Under the pieces are notes generated by a model, which saw only the letters and a list, made by a program, of their open reading frames with translations, did not search any database and was not told where the DNA came from. From positions 8,935,501 through 8,999,500 of the forward strand of contig NC_063984.1 of NCBI RefSeq assembly GCF_932276165.1: a stretch of DNA of 64,000 nucleotides, read 5' to 3'. The DNA comes from Plutella xylostella (Eukaryota; Arthropoda; Insecta; Lepidoptera; Plutellidae). Position 1 is the first letter of the stretch. Each line of letters starts with the position of its first letter. Below, piece after piece: positions 32,301 to 45,040 of the stretch. The translations under genes were made by a program, and so were the position numbers.

Positions 32301-35300
32301 TTTAGCGTGGAAGCTTTACCTTTTGGCATTGCGATGGCTTTTATTTACTAAGTACTCCTGAAAAATATTAATTACCTTCACTGTAAATGACTGAGCCACT
32401 CAGGAAAAGCGTCATCACAGTTCATCATCCAACTACATACTACCGTTAGTCAACCACTCTACGACTGGAACTAAGCCGCGATCCCTCCCAACGCTGTTAT
32501 CCAATCCGAGCACTTTAGCCTAAACAGCTAATGTAGCTGCATCACAGCTAATCCAGCGCTGCAGCACTAAGGGCTAATAACCTAAGCGCTGCTAATCGCG
32601 GCAAGTGTCGTCAACAAAAGAGTGTGTGTGTCGCGTGACATCTGACGCCGCAGCCGTGGCCTCCAATTAGCCTAATGGACGCGACCTGCATTCATACTCG
32701 AAATCCTCACCAGTGCAGCTAATTTTCACATTAAAACGTCCTGCGGACTGGCGGTTTTAACGCTGTGACGTGCAGATTTACTGCCAGTTTCAATAACTAT
32801 AACGACCGATGACTGGTATTATTGTGAAGTGGGTTAGTAAGATATATACGTATCTGAATGTAAACCTTACCGGAAAAATAATATGATGATGATGATTGTA
32901 AAACAGCTCATAATAGCTAGTAAATATTTCGTATTTTTTCTGTACTGTATAATATTTTACACTATCATATTCATTAGGTATTTTTTTAATTTAAAATCGC
33001 TTTTTTCCGTTTTTGTTTTATATATGAAATAGACTAGGTACTTACATAATATAACCATAGTTTTCAAATTGTGTAAATAATCCGCTCTAACTCTAAACTA
33101 GCGGTGTCAGAACGTCTGGCCACCCGAACGTCGCGTCCGCCCGCCCAACCGCGGCGTCCGCCCGCCCGCCTACCGCGCCCGCGCGCCTCGCTATGCACGC
33201 GACTCATTACTCCGCTAATGGAAACTGTAATGAACCAATCTAACAGATTGCTCTCGAATCATCCGACGCGGCCCCTGATTTGAAAGCCCCTGCCCTAGAC
33301 GTCACTCTCGTCTTTCAAATTGAATTGCATCCGGAAGTTAGTTTTAATAAAATAAATTTCGTTTCTGGAAATGGTTTTGTGGAACTGTTTACTTTATCTT
33401 GTGTTTGTTTTAATGATTGTTGCTTAGTAATATGTACGAAGTAGTAGTTAGGTAGTTACTACTAGTAGCTTTAGTCTGTTTTAGCATGAAACAATAGGCC
33501 TGTAAGTAATTAGTTTTGGAAATTTATGTAAAAATGGTAAGTAGGCATTGTGCACCGTTATAGAGCACGAGCCAAGGTTGAGGCCCGAATTCTACTCAAG
33601 TTTCCAACTCCAATTTATAACTCCGTTTGTGCCACTCGGGAAGTTATATTAAAAGGCCCACAGTAATTTTCTTGACAAACACGATGAATAATGAATGGCG
33701 CAATATAAAATTCGGATTGAGGAGGCGCGTGTCTGCGGGACATGAGCTCTGTGTGCTCAGGCTAATTGACTCACCTGCAGTCATACTTCATCAGGCTCCA
33801 CGAATTAATCCATTATTCACTCCTCCAAGACTCCCGTATATTAAAAGGATCCTCGGGACCTGCTAACTTATATTTCGACTTCTCAAAGTACAAATTCAAT
33901 CAGCGCCAGCTACACATAAGGCGCAAGATTTATGATCGACACAAATCGAATTCGCTAACAAACAATATCGTATTCGAGGCGCTACGTTACGTACGGGCAC
34001 GATACAGTATATCAATATTGCAGGCGCTATTAATACGTCCGTCTCGAGCGGGGCGCCCCCGCCTTCCCCCTCCGCGCCCCCGTCCCCGCTCGCCGCCCTT
34101 AATTGAATGAGGAGCGGGAATTGTTTCCCAAAATGAAACAATTAATTGTGCAACGGCTATTCCGCCTTACATGGATAATACGTTCGTTTATGGGCTCCTA
34201 ACGCGGCTGCACAGCGTCCTTTATTGGACTACTCTAGGAATTTGTGTTCATTGGCGCTCGTACCCAAAATTTAATTGGGAATTTATAAGAACATCCCCCG
34301 GCCCAACACCAGACCCGCAGCTGCAGCGGTTTATGTGCGCGAGGAACAATTCCGGTCCAACTAAAACTCGAAATTTCACCTGAAAAATAAGAAACATACG
34401 TGCTCTCGGTGTTATGGCGGTGCGCTTGTTAGTTTGGAGCGGGCGTTTAAAATTTTCATGGTCAGGTCATGGCTCGTGTAATGCGCGCTATAGCGCTGAA
34501 ATTCAGCGGAACGCGCCGACGTGCGGGCGCTGAAGACGCGTCGTAAACCGCCTTTACCGCTCCGCGAGAGACTCTCAAAACTTTTCATATTCCACGCCCG
34601 TAAAACAAGCCAAAAAATACGACCGGCGAAAAACATTGTAAATGCTTGCAGGTTATCGGCGAGCCTCACCGAGCTCGGAATTAGTTTTAAAACATAGTTT
34701 TAGCTGTGCTTGTTGCACCCCAAATTACCGCTTTTTACGTTTTAGTGCCTCCGCGGCGAAATGGCCTGCACTGTCGTGCTGTAAAAATAAATTGAACTAA
34801 TTTAGCCGGCGGGGAAACTTATAAACGTTTGCTTGTATGTGTATTAATTGTTCGATTTCAGCGGGGAGCTGAGAGGATCCATTTAGAGATGTACTAATTG
34901 CGTTGAGTCACGGATATCACTAATCACCGAAACATCTCACTCGCATTACGCTGTATCAATGCACGCACACATACACACTGGAACAACGAACATACTAGGA
35001 GCGCCTCGTGGATGCACCACGCACACAGGCACACCGCGCGTGCACACACGCCGTGGCACACATACGCCGGCGCACATTCAATTTGCTATTTATCCGGGAA
35101 TGGATCTAAGTCATTACTTAGCTGAGCGAGCGAGATGGGGTTGGGATGCAGTGGAAATTACACAGGGATGTACCGGTATTCACAACCGGCACTCGACTAT
35201 GGCAGTGTCTAGTTACGTGTACAACACGTATTGCATTAACTGGCGTGTTCATTAAGGACGGCTCGAGGCGGACAAAAACAGCTGAGAACCATCCCGTCAC

Positions 35301-35633
35301 CAGAACGGCCGAGATTACTATGAAGATGTAGAAAAATTAAAATGTGTAATTCGTCATCTTCCAATGACTCTTCAAACACTGCATCCTTTGACCGCACTTA
35401 GCGTCCCGAAAGAAGTTTTCAAGAAAAAAGTTTTCCTTCTTTCAGTGAGTTTCGTCGATCATGCGGGGGGGTTTGGCGCTCAATCACAGGAAGTACGCCA
35501 TCTCATTCCGGAAGTGGTTTCTCGTGTTGTCTCGCTCGCACGCTCGCCGGCTGTGTTTTGTAAACTAGCCCCGTTAATGGACGTGCCCATTCGTCTACGA
35601 GTTGATAAGGAAGTTCGCGATGCAGTACAATTG
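29374..35633. other. Gene desert with CpG-rich, TAAT-rich blocks
   Basis: No exon could be supported. Blocks at about 30410-30620, 31230-31350, 32040-32200, 33110-33310, 34020-34150 and 34420-34820 alternate CpG-rich stretches with TTAATTA, TAATTAG and TAATGA motifs, the texture of conserved non-coding elements around developmental regulators. A hAT-like terminus motif CAGTGGTTCCCAACC occurs alone at 30852-30866. Frames here have proline/arginine-rich low-complexity translations and look spurious. Confidence 0.4.
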
Positions 35634-35641
35634 ATTTAGAT

Positions 35642-37352
35642 CAGTGTTTTTCAACCTTTTTCATGATGCGACCCCCCTGGAATAAAAAAATATTTCGCGA
35701 CCCCCTTGACCCTTCGGCTTTTTTGTCATGTATGTAGGTATGTGTATGTTACAGTATTCCCAATATTCATTCCATACGACGTATTTATGGTCTCCATGAT
35801 TAGGATTCGAAGTACATACTTATCGGATTTAAAACACATTATTTTACAATTACATACATCGGATAAGTATCGCCATACGGTACCTACGTACTTACGTACG
35901 ACTAATGCCATTGCGACCCGAAATTTATATTGAAATTAGCTTTTCTTTCTGACTTTTTTTAGCATTTCAATATGTTGAATAAAAGCTTTCAAGGGGAAAT
36001 GAAAATGCAAAAGACAAAATACCGGGCTTTACAAAAAAGAAACTTGCGGGAAGGCATCGCACGCTGCGTTTGACCCCCCAACGGTTATCGGTTCTTCGGC
36101 AGATATTACCAGCCCACTGCCACTTTATATACATATTTTGACAGATATGTCGGTAATATTAATCCTCTGACAGATCACCTCATTACTGATACGATCTATC
36201 AGAGAAACCCCAAGCATAGCTCTCTAAACTTTAAAAATTTAACGACTTTAAATCCGTGGACCAGTCCTATCATCAGTGCACTGGTATTTGCACCATACGT
36301 CATCACCGGCATGACGCACTGGCTAAAGACTTTTGTCTTCAGGCTCTGATGGCCGAGGAATATTTGACGAAGTTTCCCGAATGCAGCCCAACCCAGTTGG
36401 ATGTGCCTTGCAGCCTCCTTGTCGAAGTTGCTTCTGCCTAGCCGAATAGTCTGCCCGAGGTAGACATATTATTTCACAACTTCGATAGTTGTTTCACCAA
36501 CGATCACCGGCTCCGGTTTGATGTGTGCATTAAAAATAATAAATAAAGTCATTGTACATGACTTTCGTCTTGTCCAAGTTTATACGCCGAAGCCTACCGC
36601 CGCCGAAGGTTGGGAAGCAGCATTTAGGCCACTTGCAAAGTTCCTGCAGAGATTCTGCCATAATAACGATGTTGTCCGAGAAACGGAGGTGTGACATGTA
36701 CTCGCTATTTGTACATATGCCATGTCCGTACCAGTCCTGTGTTTCAATGTATTGGTGAACAGTTTTGGAGATATCACATCCCCCTGTCTCACACCTCGTT
36801 GCAGTTGGGTAGGTCTTGTCTTGTGATCCTGTACTTGGACAGTCATAGTAGCGGCATCGTACAGACCGTCAGACACCGCAACACCTCGATATAGCGCCAG
36901 TAGATTTGGCATCTCTGCAACGATTCTAAAACTGCCCAGGTCTCGATGGAGCCGATGTCTTTTTCATAGTCCACAAAGGCTAGACACAGAGGCTGATTAT
37001 ACTCCGGTCTTCTGTATAATCTGCCTTACTGTGTGGATGTGATCTATTGTACTAAAACAGATCCACGATGCGATAAATTTATATAAAACAAGCTCAACCG
37101 TCGCATTAACGTCTTCGGATTTTATTTTTTGTTTAAGTACCTAGGTATAACATATTAAAATGTTTATGAGTAATTATCCTTCTGTTAACGTAAGATTTTT
37201 TTGTAAAATTATTTTTAAACTAGGAGTCTTACTTAATAAATAAATAATATATTTTTTTACTAAACTACCCAGGTTTTTCGTCCTTTGGCGACCCCCCTAC
37301 AGAAGCTTCGCGACCCCCCAGGGGGTCGCGACCCACAGGTTGAAAAACACTG
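35642..37352. mobile_element. hAT-type element carrying an RTE fragment, 1711 bp
   Basis: The left end is CAGTGTTTTTCAACCTTTTT and the right end, in reverse complement, is CAGTGTTTTTCAACCTGTGG. Both continue into GCGACCCCC-rich subterminal DNA. An exact 8-bp target duplication ATTTAGAT (35634-35641, 37353-37360) flanks it. CAGTG termini and 8-bp duplication define hAT. No hAT transposase is recognised. Instead about 1.05 kb of the interior is RTE-derived, so the element is non-autonomous. Confidence 0.9.
36020..37075 (-). pseudogene. RTE-clade reverse transcriptase remnant
   Basis: On the minus strand, translation pieced from several frames gives the typical RTE reverse transcriptase order: TIDHIHTVRQIIQKTG, then FVDYEK, ETWAVLESLQRCQI, YDAATMTVQVQD, GVRQGDVISPKLF, YLGQT-like and LGWAAFGKLR, RAMLGVSL, and finally a QWAG block. 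Stops and frameshifts separate the pieces and the catalytic FADD region is degraded. Both the 5' endonuclease half and the last roughly 60 codons are missing. It lies wholly within the hAT-type element. Confidence 0.85.
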
Positions 37353-37360
37353 ATTTAGAT

Positions 37361-40300
37361 TATACGAATGTGTGTAGATAGAATTTCTGGGATTAGCTAC
37401 TGAATGAATTTTCCGCTTTATTTTATGGTATAAATACTTTCTCCATCCGTAATGCCAAAAGTAGACTGGAGTCTCGAAATGAAGAAACTTCAGTAATACA
37501 TATACACACACATATGTATAGGTACTGCCGAGTATACACACAGGAGGTTTTCCAATCATCGCCACACCGTGTGTAGTGCAGTAGTTAGGTGAGTTCCAGG
37601 AAAACCAATAAAACATTTTAATTTGGCGGCCGAAGCCGGGCCTTGATTAATTTGTTCCCTCCGTGGGACGCCCCGCGCACGCGCGCCGCACTCACGAGTA
37701 ATTAGGGACTAAACCGGTGTAATGCTCAACTTTATCACCCTTTGCGTAATTGAGCAAAAAGTTCACCTGTTTTTTGTAATTCCCACCCTCGCACGCCGCA
37801 CGGCACCCAAACTTACTACTTTGATTAACGCTTGTAACAATTATGAAAGAATTACGAAAATAGATTTCAGAGCTGCTTTGAAAGTTCTTCAGCTAACAAT
37901 GAAAAAAATGTTAGGACAGAAAATAGCCAGCAAAATAAGGTAAATAGCTCTACAAGTAATTGAAAGCTTGTGAAGTATTCTGATAGAGCACAGTATTCAG
38001 TGAGTCCACAGCTCGAGCACTGGGCCAATTACAGAGCATCCCCGTAGCACGGATAAGGGTGCCCGATTAAAATGAATCACCGGCGTGGCGCCGCTAATTG
38101 GGCACCGGGCGGCCTGCCGCGGCGGCCGGCGGCTGCAGTCGCCCTGCGGCCGGCCGCTCATCCAATTAGCTCGGACTTAGAAACCCGCCGCGGGCCGCCG
38201 CCGCCGTCTAATCTCGCAGCCACTTGCTCTGTGCCGGCCTGCTCCTCCGAGACTGAGTTTTATTAAGACGCGCGTCTGACACACTTCGCGAGCTCTCGAT
38301 TATATCCATTCAGGAGTTCACAGTGAAGTTGTTTAGACAAGGCGCGATAACGACTCACGTCGAGCCTCCGCGACGCCTTTAATGACATCGGAGTAAGCCG
38401 GCGGGCCTCGGTTTGCGTGCGCAATTCTTGTTATTTCTTTATTACAAAGGAGTGCCTCATTAATTTGGCAACCCCTCGAGCCTTCAGGGTTGAGGGAGTC
38501 GCGAACCCTTGACCTCGATGAGAGCCGCGACACTGAATCCCGGATTGAAACTGTGACACGCAGAACGATACATAATTAACGATCCTCATTACTGCTTAAC
38601 AAACGACGTCTTGCGAGTCCTCCGCAGCACCCCGCGCCCCGCACCCCGCACCCCCCGGCCCGGCCGCGCACGTCCGCTAACTGCTCGCGACAACGGAAAC
38701 GACATAAAACTCCAACTTAGATCATTCCCGTTGTCGATATAATTCCTAGACGAATCCTGCAAGCTAGACAGTTTCTATTATCCCTAATAGCGCGCGTAAG
38801 AGTTTTAAAACGATTCCGAGAGTAAAACTTGTTCTGGAAGTGTTCGCGGCCCATGCAGAGTATCGGCTCCGGCGAACTTCGATACTGAACGTCGCCTTTT
38901 ATTGGACAAATTCGATTATCGTGAGGCGCCTCGCGAAAAGACCCGAGTATTTTATCGTGGTAATTGAGTCGTCTGCGTCGCGCGGGCTCCGTCGCGCGGG
39001 CTGCGTCGCGCGGGGCCGCGGCCGCCGCATGCAGAGAGACCTAATGACCGCCGCGGTAAGCCGCCGCGGGACCGACTATCCTCGGACTCGTGTATTTTTA
39101 ATGGCACACGCTAGCACACCCACTATTAATATTTACCGAACACGTCAAGAGGGTGCACTTTACCTTTTAGTTAACTAGCGTCCGGCCGTTCATTAAATTT
39201 TCACGCGCGTCAGTTTCGGGCGAATTTTCCGCGGCGTTGACGGCGGAGCGGCCGATAACGAGCGCGGTCCGGCCGCCCCCCACGCCCCGCGCCCCGCCAC
39301 TGCTACACAACCCAACCAAATTTTATTAATAATAAACTGTAACTGAAACGTCGGCTTTGAAGTAAAAGAGAGACTCGAACGCTCGTTATCGGGAGAATTA
39401 TGCACAATCCTTTGACGTACGAAGTTTAGTTGTAGTGTGTGTTGTAGAGAAGTTGGGGAGTGAAGCCCGGTACTGTTACACTCTGTGACGTTATTAGTGG
39501 TAGTTGGGCAGATGTGGAGCCTCGTGGTGGTGACGTGGCGCGGGCAGCGGGCGCGTGGCGTGCGCGACGCGCATGAATAAGGAATGAGCGCGCGCGCACG
39601 CCACGCGACAAACGGCCGCGGATCACGCGACGCCCGCCGCCCTAATTTATAGCCGCCCGCCCGCCCGCGCGCCCTCGCCGCCCGCCCTATCACTGCCATA
39701 TCTCACCTTGTCTGTAACTGAGCGGTGCACTTATCTGTTTATGGACTACATTCAGTACATATTAAATTAGAAACAACTGTTCTACTTCGCGTTATTAATG
39801 TTTCATGTTTCCTAATGTTAAACGTTTCTTTGTGTTTCATTTTCGTTTGCATTCTAAACGTTGAAAGGGTAAGGCTTTGTGTATCGCTTGGCCGTTCATT
39901 TCAAACTGAGCCTGAAGTCGTATGTCCGTAAAGCCGCATTAGAGTTCACAAAACAAGAGGCACGTCTGCCGCAGCGTCTGCATATCGGCTTCCAATTCCG
40001 GCTGTTTGCCGTCCACTCGACAGACGTCACCTACAAATATTAAATTATTTAGGCCGGGCCGGTCTTGTCGCATTGTCTCGCGAAAGTCTCGTCCCGGGCG
40101 ATCGGGCGCACTGTTCGGCCCAATATCAACAGTCGTTAGTTGTTACTGACGAGCGGGAATTGATGATGGGCCCGTAGGGACGCCTGCCCCGGACCTGCCC
40201 GGGGAAACTAGCTTGTGAATTGAAACTTTAAGTGTTAGTTTATTAATAGATCGTTTTATATGTATGTTTCTTTATACATAAGTATAGTTGTTATTATTAA

Positions 40301-43300
40301 TTTCTTTATCAATCGTCAAATAGACGATAGTTTTTGTTTGCTGATAATACAATATATAATGAGATTTTTTGCGTAACTATCAAGTCTGAGAAAAGGTTAC
40401 ATATTAAAAACAATACATAAATTTGATGGTCAAAGTCTACTGAATACTTCATTATTACTTTTGCTACGAGCAAATTGCTACGCTGCTACGGTTGCTACGA
40501 ATATTTCAAGTTTGAGCCAAAGGATCAACCTCTTGAGGTGTACGGGCCCTCCGTTCAGGAATGTGATGTGTTCCAGTATATTTGCAATGCTAGTTAATGG
40601 AATACCGACGCAGCATTGAGAGCGCCGGCCGTTTTCTATTCAGACCTGATGCGACGCTCCGTGTACCTCCTTCCTTATCCATAGACAAAACTGTTTGATA
40701 TTTGAAATTGGAATTGCGAACCGCCTTGAGAACCAAATGTGTGTTGTGTTTGAAGATTACGAACAATAATGTATTTAAGGGACTCCCCGATAGAGATCAA
40801 AATTTCTGCTATGTATCTGACGTTGGTACTCTTATTAAGTCGTCATTATTTCAGTGTATAAGAATTCCAAAACTATAAAATAAGTTTTCCAAATACCTAA
40901 ATTATACTTTAAAATGTAATAATTTCTTCGATCGAATAATAGTGAAATTGAGTGCCCTAAACTAATTTCATCGGTAGCACGGCCTCGGAATATGTTTTTT
41001 TATTGTAATCAATGGTCTTGTATTGAACAGTCAACGAAATTCCTCATTGAAACTTACATTATTCGTGCTATTCAACTTAAATCTAACACAGAATTCCTTA
41101 TTAAAATTCAACCTGGTCGCCTAAATACGAATTTCAGTATGCAAAGCAACATTTTTAAGCTCAGCCACAGTTGCTATTATATTCAAAAATGTCCTTTCTC
41201 TAAAATGTTCCCGGTTCAAAGTTATACGGCAAACAATAGTGGCATTTCACGACGGGAGCCGCAACGATACAGGGTGTTCCAACAATGATATTGTTAGCTT
41301 AATATTTATAGCTCTTGATCAAGTTGGCACAAGTTGGTGGTTTCGAACGAATTCTTGATGTCTGAACTAGGCCTTTATTGGTTAAAGTGCTGATATATAT
41401 TATATTCTATCTATTCTATATTTACCTACATAATATTGTATGCGTACTTATAACTACAGGCTCCTATGTTGTTCTACTTCTTCTTCATAGTTGTAATAGT
41501 AACTTGTAGATGTATAAGTAAGTCACCACATCCTTGGGGAAAGAGACTACATACGGTTATGGTTTCTCGTAACAATGGGCTTCAATATGACTCTCTATGT
41601 GTTACCAAAACAGAGGCATGTTTAGCGCCTAATAAAAGTATCAAATTGAACACCAAAATGAAAAAAATATATATTTATCGGGAAGCTGAAATCTTCTGCT
41701 TTAAAATTAATGTAAATTGTATATCAATAATGCCCTTCAAACACCTATAAAAATATATTTGTGTTCTGTAAATTCTGGGATTTGCAAGACTGCCGCCTAA
41801 ACAACTTTTTGTCTTTATTATTCTATCAATACTAAATAAAATCATTGCACCCATTACAATTAATATGAGGTCCTTTAAAAATCACACTAAAGTCCCATAA
41901 TTAAATCATAATTAATGAATTACAATTACACAAAGCGTCCTAAATTTCAGAGTAAGTGCGCCGCGTCGAACTAACATGCTTAGGCGCTGGGCTTAGGAAC
42001 TCTCGTGTGTGCCCAAATAGGGCCCCGGGCGCCCGGGCCCACACGAATGAATTAGTGCCCCAACCACCCTCGGACAAGTGCTACACGGGTGTAGCGGAGG
42101 TACAAAACTGCTGTAGTTTGAAGTTTTGATGTTCTCTACATTATGTGTTTTATTAGTGACGATAATACTAGGCTGAATGCTGGTGACAAAAAAAACTAAG
42201 CTATATTATGTTATACTTTATGCGCGAAACTCGTAAGTCTCGTAACTGTAATACTGTACTTCCACAAAACTTACGTTGGCAACTACGCCCTCAGTTTGGT
42301 GCACGTTGTGATTAAAATATAATTAGGCCAACGGTGATTGTTCCTCGATCGGCGGCCAGGTGGCGCGGCGGTCGGTAAATTAAATAGCCATACAAGCTGC
42401 GAGCATCCACCTAATCACCTAATAATGGAACTGCGAAGAAACAATACCGACCAACTGCTATTAATTTCACGATAGCACAAAATCGGAACGCTTGTAATTG
42501 AAATAGTGATGTCTAGCAGGTGAAATACGATATTAATTACGATTGCCGCGATAAATCACACATTAATTTTCGTATAAATTAATGGAGACACGATAATTGC
42601 GTACCTTAGGAGGGGGTGGGCAATTTATCACTGCCGGATTATGAATTAGTAATGGCGTTAATTAAACATGCATAATATTTCTGGAGCGTTTCGGAATCCG
42701 CCGCCGCTCGGGGAAATGGCGGGAAAACAATTGCTGTTGTAACTAATATGGCGGCCATTGTAATGGTCGGTACAGTTTGTGCTATTATGCCAGTTTAATA
42801 TTATATTAACAAGGCCCTTATCCCTGTCCGTGGGTACAGGCGGCCGTATTTGCTTTGCAAACAATTATTTGATTATGAATTGCTAAACACTTACAACAAA
42901 CCTGAGTTGATTTATTTGCTTGCCAAACCTTAAATAGATGCGTACCTATGTATAATTATAATGTTTCAAGAAGGTTGTAGATACAAGTATAGTAAGTAGA
43001 TAGTACATACTTTTATAATATTTCAGATCAAACATACAGAACGGATAACATAAGTCGTAATGTCCAACACGATTTGCAGCCATTTTCTTTTTAACAACCA
43101 AACCCGTTTATTCCACCTTCTACCAACACAGTTGAAACTGAATTACTTGTGTACAAAAGAGTACTTTAAGTAAATCCATAATAAAAAGGCCTAGTAATTT
43201 CAGTTGGTTGCCGACACTGTAATTTCTTGTTTTTATGGCTACTGTAATACTTTACTGACCTATAATTTTATTTTTAAAGCCCCATTTACTTCGCAACTAA

Positions 43301-44717
43301 TAATCATCATCCGTTCTATTTGTAGGTTCACCTGCAGTGGTAAAACTGTTAACTGATTTTATTTTTATTTAAATACATGTATAGGTTCTTAATGTTTTGT
43401 TTTATCTGTAAGCCAGTCGTATCGTATCTATATTAATAAATTTTAAAGAAATATTTAAATACAGAAATATTATTACTGAGGTTTTTTTTATAGGAAAACT
43501 TAAATATGGCAACAATAAAAATAAATTACGTTTAACAAGTTTTCATCTATATGGTATAGAAATAGACATAGGCAAATGTTATAAATAAATTACTATTCTA
43601 ATTGAAGACTGAACTAAAATTTCTAAAATATTGAAGGATAAACTGTTTCTCTCTTGACCGTTGGCGAAATGTACAGCTTGCAATTTGCGGGGGTCACCGG
43701 CCAGTGGTCCAAGGTCGGCTCGCCTCCACCTCGGTACTACTAGTGCATTTTAATGATGGTAACTTGACCCGTCTTGAAATCTTAGATTAATTCATTAGGA
43801 ACAACCCGGCCGTCGCTGATTGGTCAGTAAATTGAGGTTTGGGATAATGGATAATAGTGGATATAGAGTTAGGTCTAAGGCATATATCGTAAATAAATGT
43901 GTGTAGTTTAGTTTTAATTAAGGTAGGTACAGTAAATACCTAAATAAATATACTCGTCGTATCATTTAGGTATTTAATTAGGGAAATAATATACCTATCT
44001 CTCATTTAGAAAATACTTCAGGCGGAGTTTCAGACGCAGTAAAAACCAACAATTTCACTTTAATTAAAATCATCAATTTGGTAAAGGAACGTGGCCGCGG
44101 TGGCTGAATCGTTCAATACAGCAATACTTGAGAAATGGCAGCCTGCAGCCATGATGTATGGCGCGCGCTGTATTTACAATTTCATCTAACTTATTGGCGG
44201 ACGTGAAGAGTAAAGCAGCGCGGAAGTTGTAAAATTTCAAGAAACTTTGCAGTTTTAAATCTAAGTAGCGAGTGTGGTGGCGGAAACGTGTGATACGATT
44301 TAGCGGCTGCTCCTGCGCCCGCTCCGCATTAGCCTGAAAGCCTCCTTGGGCGGGCGGCGGCGGCGGCGGCGCCCATTACCGTGATTAGATACCACACCCC
44401 CCGCCCGCCCGCGAATTCTTTAGTCCTCTCTCCTCATAATACTACATATTTCATTATTTATGTAAGCTCTGTTTTTACTCCAATCTACTCTCTCGGAGAT
44501 TACACTCAATATACGTAAATTTGAAAGCTCATCTGTACATCTCGAAATTACTTGCGAGGCCTCTTTTTGAAGTGCTCTTTTATGCTCATGTTTACTTGCG
44601 AAATAATTTTTTTTTCTGACTTTCATTACTTAGAAGTCATATAGGTACTACACTGTTTTAATTAAGGCTACAATACCAATATAATTATACTAAAAGTGAA
44701 TATTATATTGTTCACAG
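37361..44717. other. Gene desert with CpG-island-like patches
   Basis: No exon is confidently supported. CpG-rich patches at 38090-38230, 38610-38690, 38970-39070, 39190-39300, 39520-39690, 41990-42050, 42350-42370 and 44330-44420 could include a promoter or first exon of the gene ending at 45040, but none offers a recognisable domain. Between them lies AT-rich DNA with TTAATTA/TAATTAG motifs. An ACAGGGTGTTCCAAC repeat-end motif occurs once near 41271. Confidence 0.4.
42003..42045. other. Compound GC hairpin
   Basis: TCGTGTGTGCCC on the left pairs with GGGCCCACACGA on the right (one bulge), enclosing the near-palindrome GGGCCCCGGGCGCCCGGG. Function unknown. Confidence 0.5.
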
Positions 44718-45040
44718 ATGATGGCGTGTTCGTACCTGACGCGGCTCGGCTGAAGCCGGGGCCGTCGGCGCCGTGCTGGGGGCCTGGCGGGGGCTGCGCG
44801 GGGGGGCCGCGGGGGCTCGAGCCCTGCCTCGACCCCGGCCTGCTGCTGCGACCCGAGGCGTTCCCGGCGACCCCGGCGTACCCCGCCCCGCTCCCCGCCC
44901 CCGCGGCCGCCGTCACGGCAGAGATCCAGGACCCCGTCGACCTGTCCATGATCCCACGCAGCCTGCCCCCGCCCGCGCCCGACGCCGAGTCACAGTGCAG
45001 TGCCAGACAATCAAACTCTAGTGAACGTGACTTCACGTAA
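44718..45040 (+). CDS. Terminal coding exon of unidentified gene with PVDLS motif
   Basis: An intron-like AT-rich stretch ends in TTGTTCACAG at 44717. The next 323 bases form a frame (first two bases complete a split codon) with very high G/C at third positions, ending in TAA at 45038-45040, after which the DNA becomes AT-rich again. The abrupt GC change and acceptor support a real last exon of about 107 codons. The peptide is rich in Pro, Ala and Gly, begins DGVFVPDAARLKPGPSAP, and contains IQDPVDLSMIPRSLP. PxDLS is the known docking motif for the co-repressor CtBP, common in insect transcription factors, so a nuclear repressor is a reasonable inference. I do not recognise the family, and the upstream exons were not found. 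Confidence 0.6.

Noticed and set aside
38072..39699. Several 60-170 codon frames in CpG-rich DNA, possible first exons of the 44.7-kb gene
   Set aside because: Translations are low-complexity Arg/Pro/Ala with no motif, both strands are open, and no donor could be tied to the exon phase at 44718.
41271..41288. ACAGGGTGTTCCAAC as the end of a transposon
   Set aside because: The motif resembles common lepidopteran repeat ends, but no second terminus or target duplication could be found.
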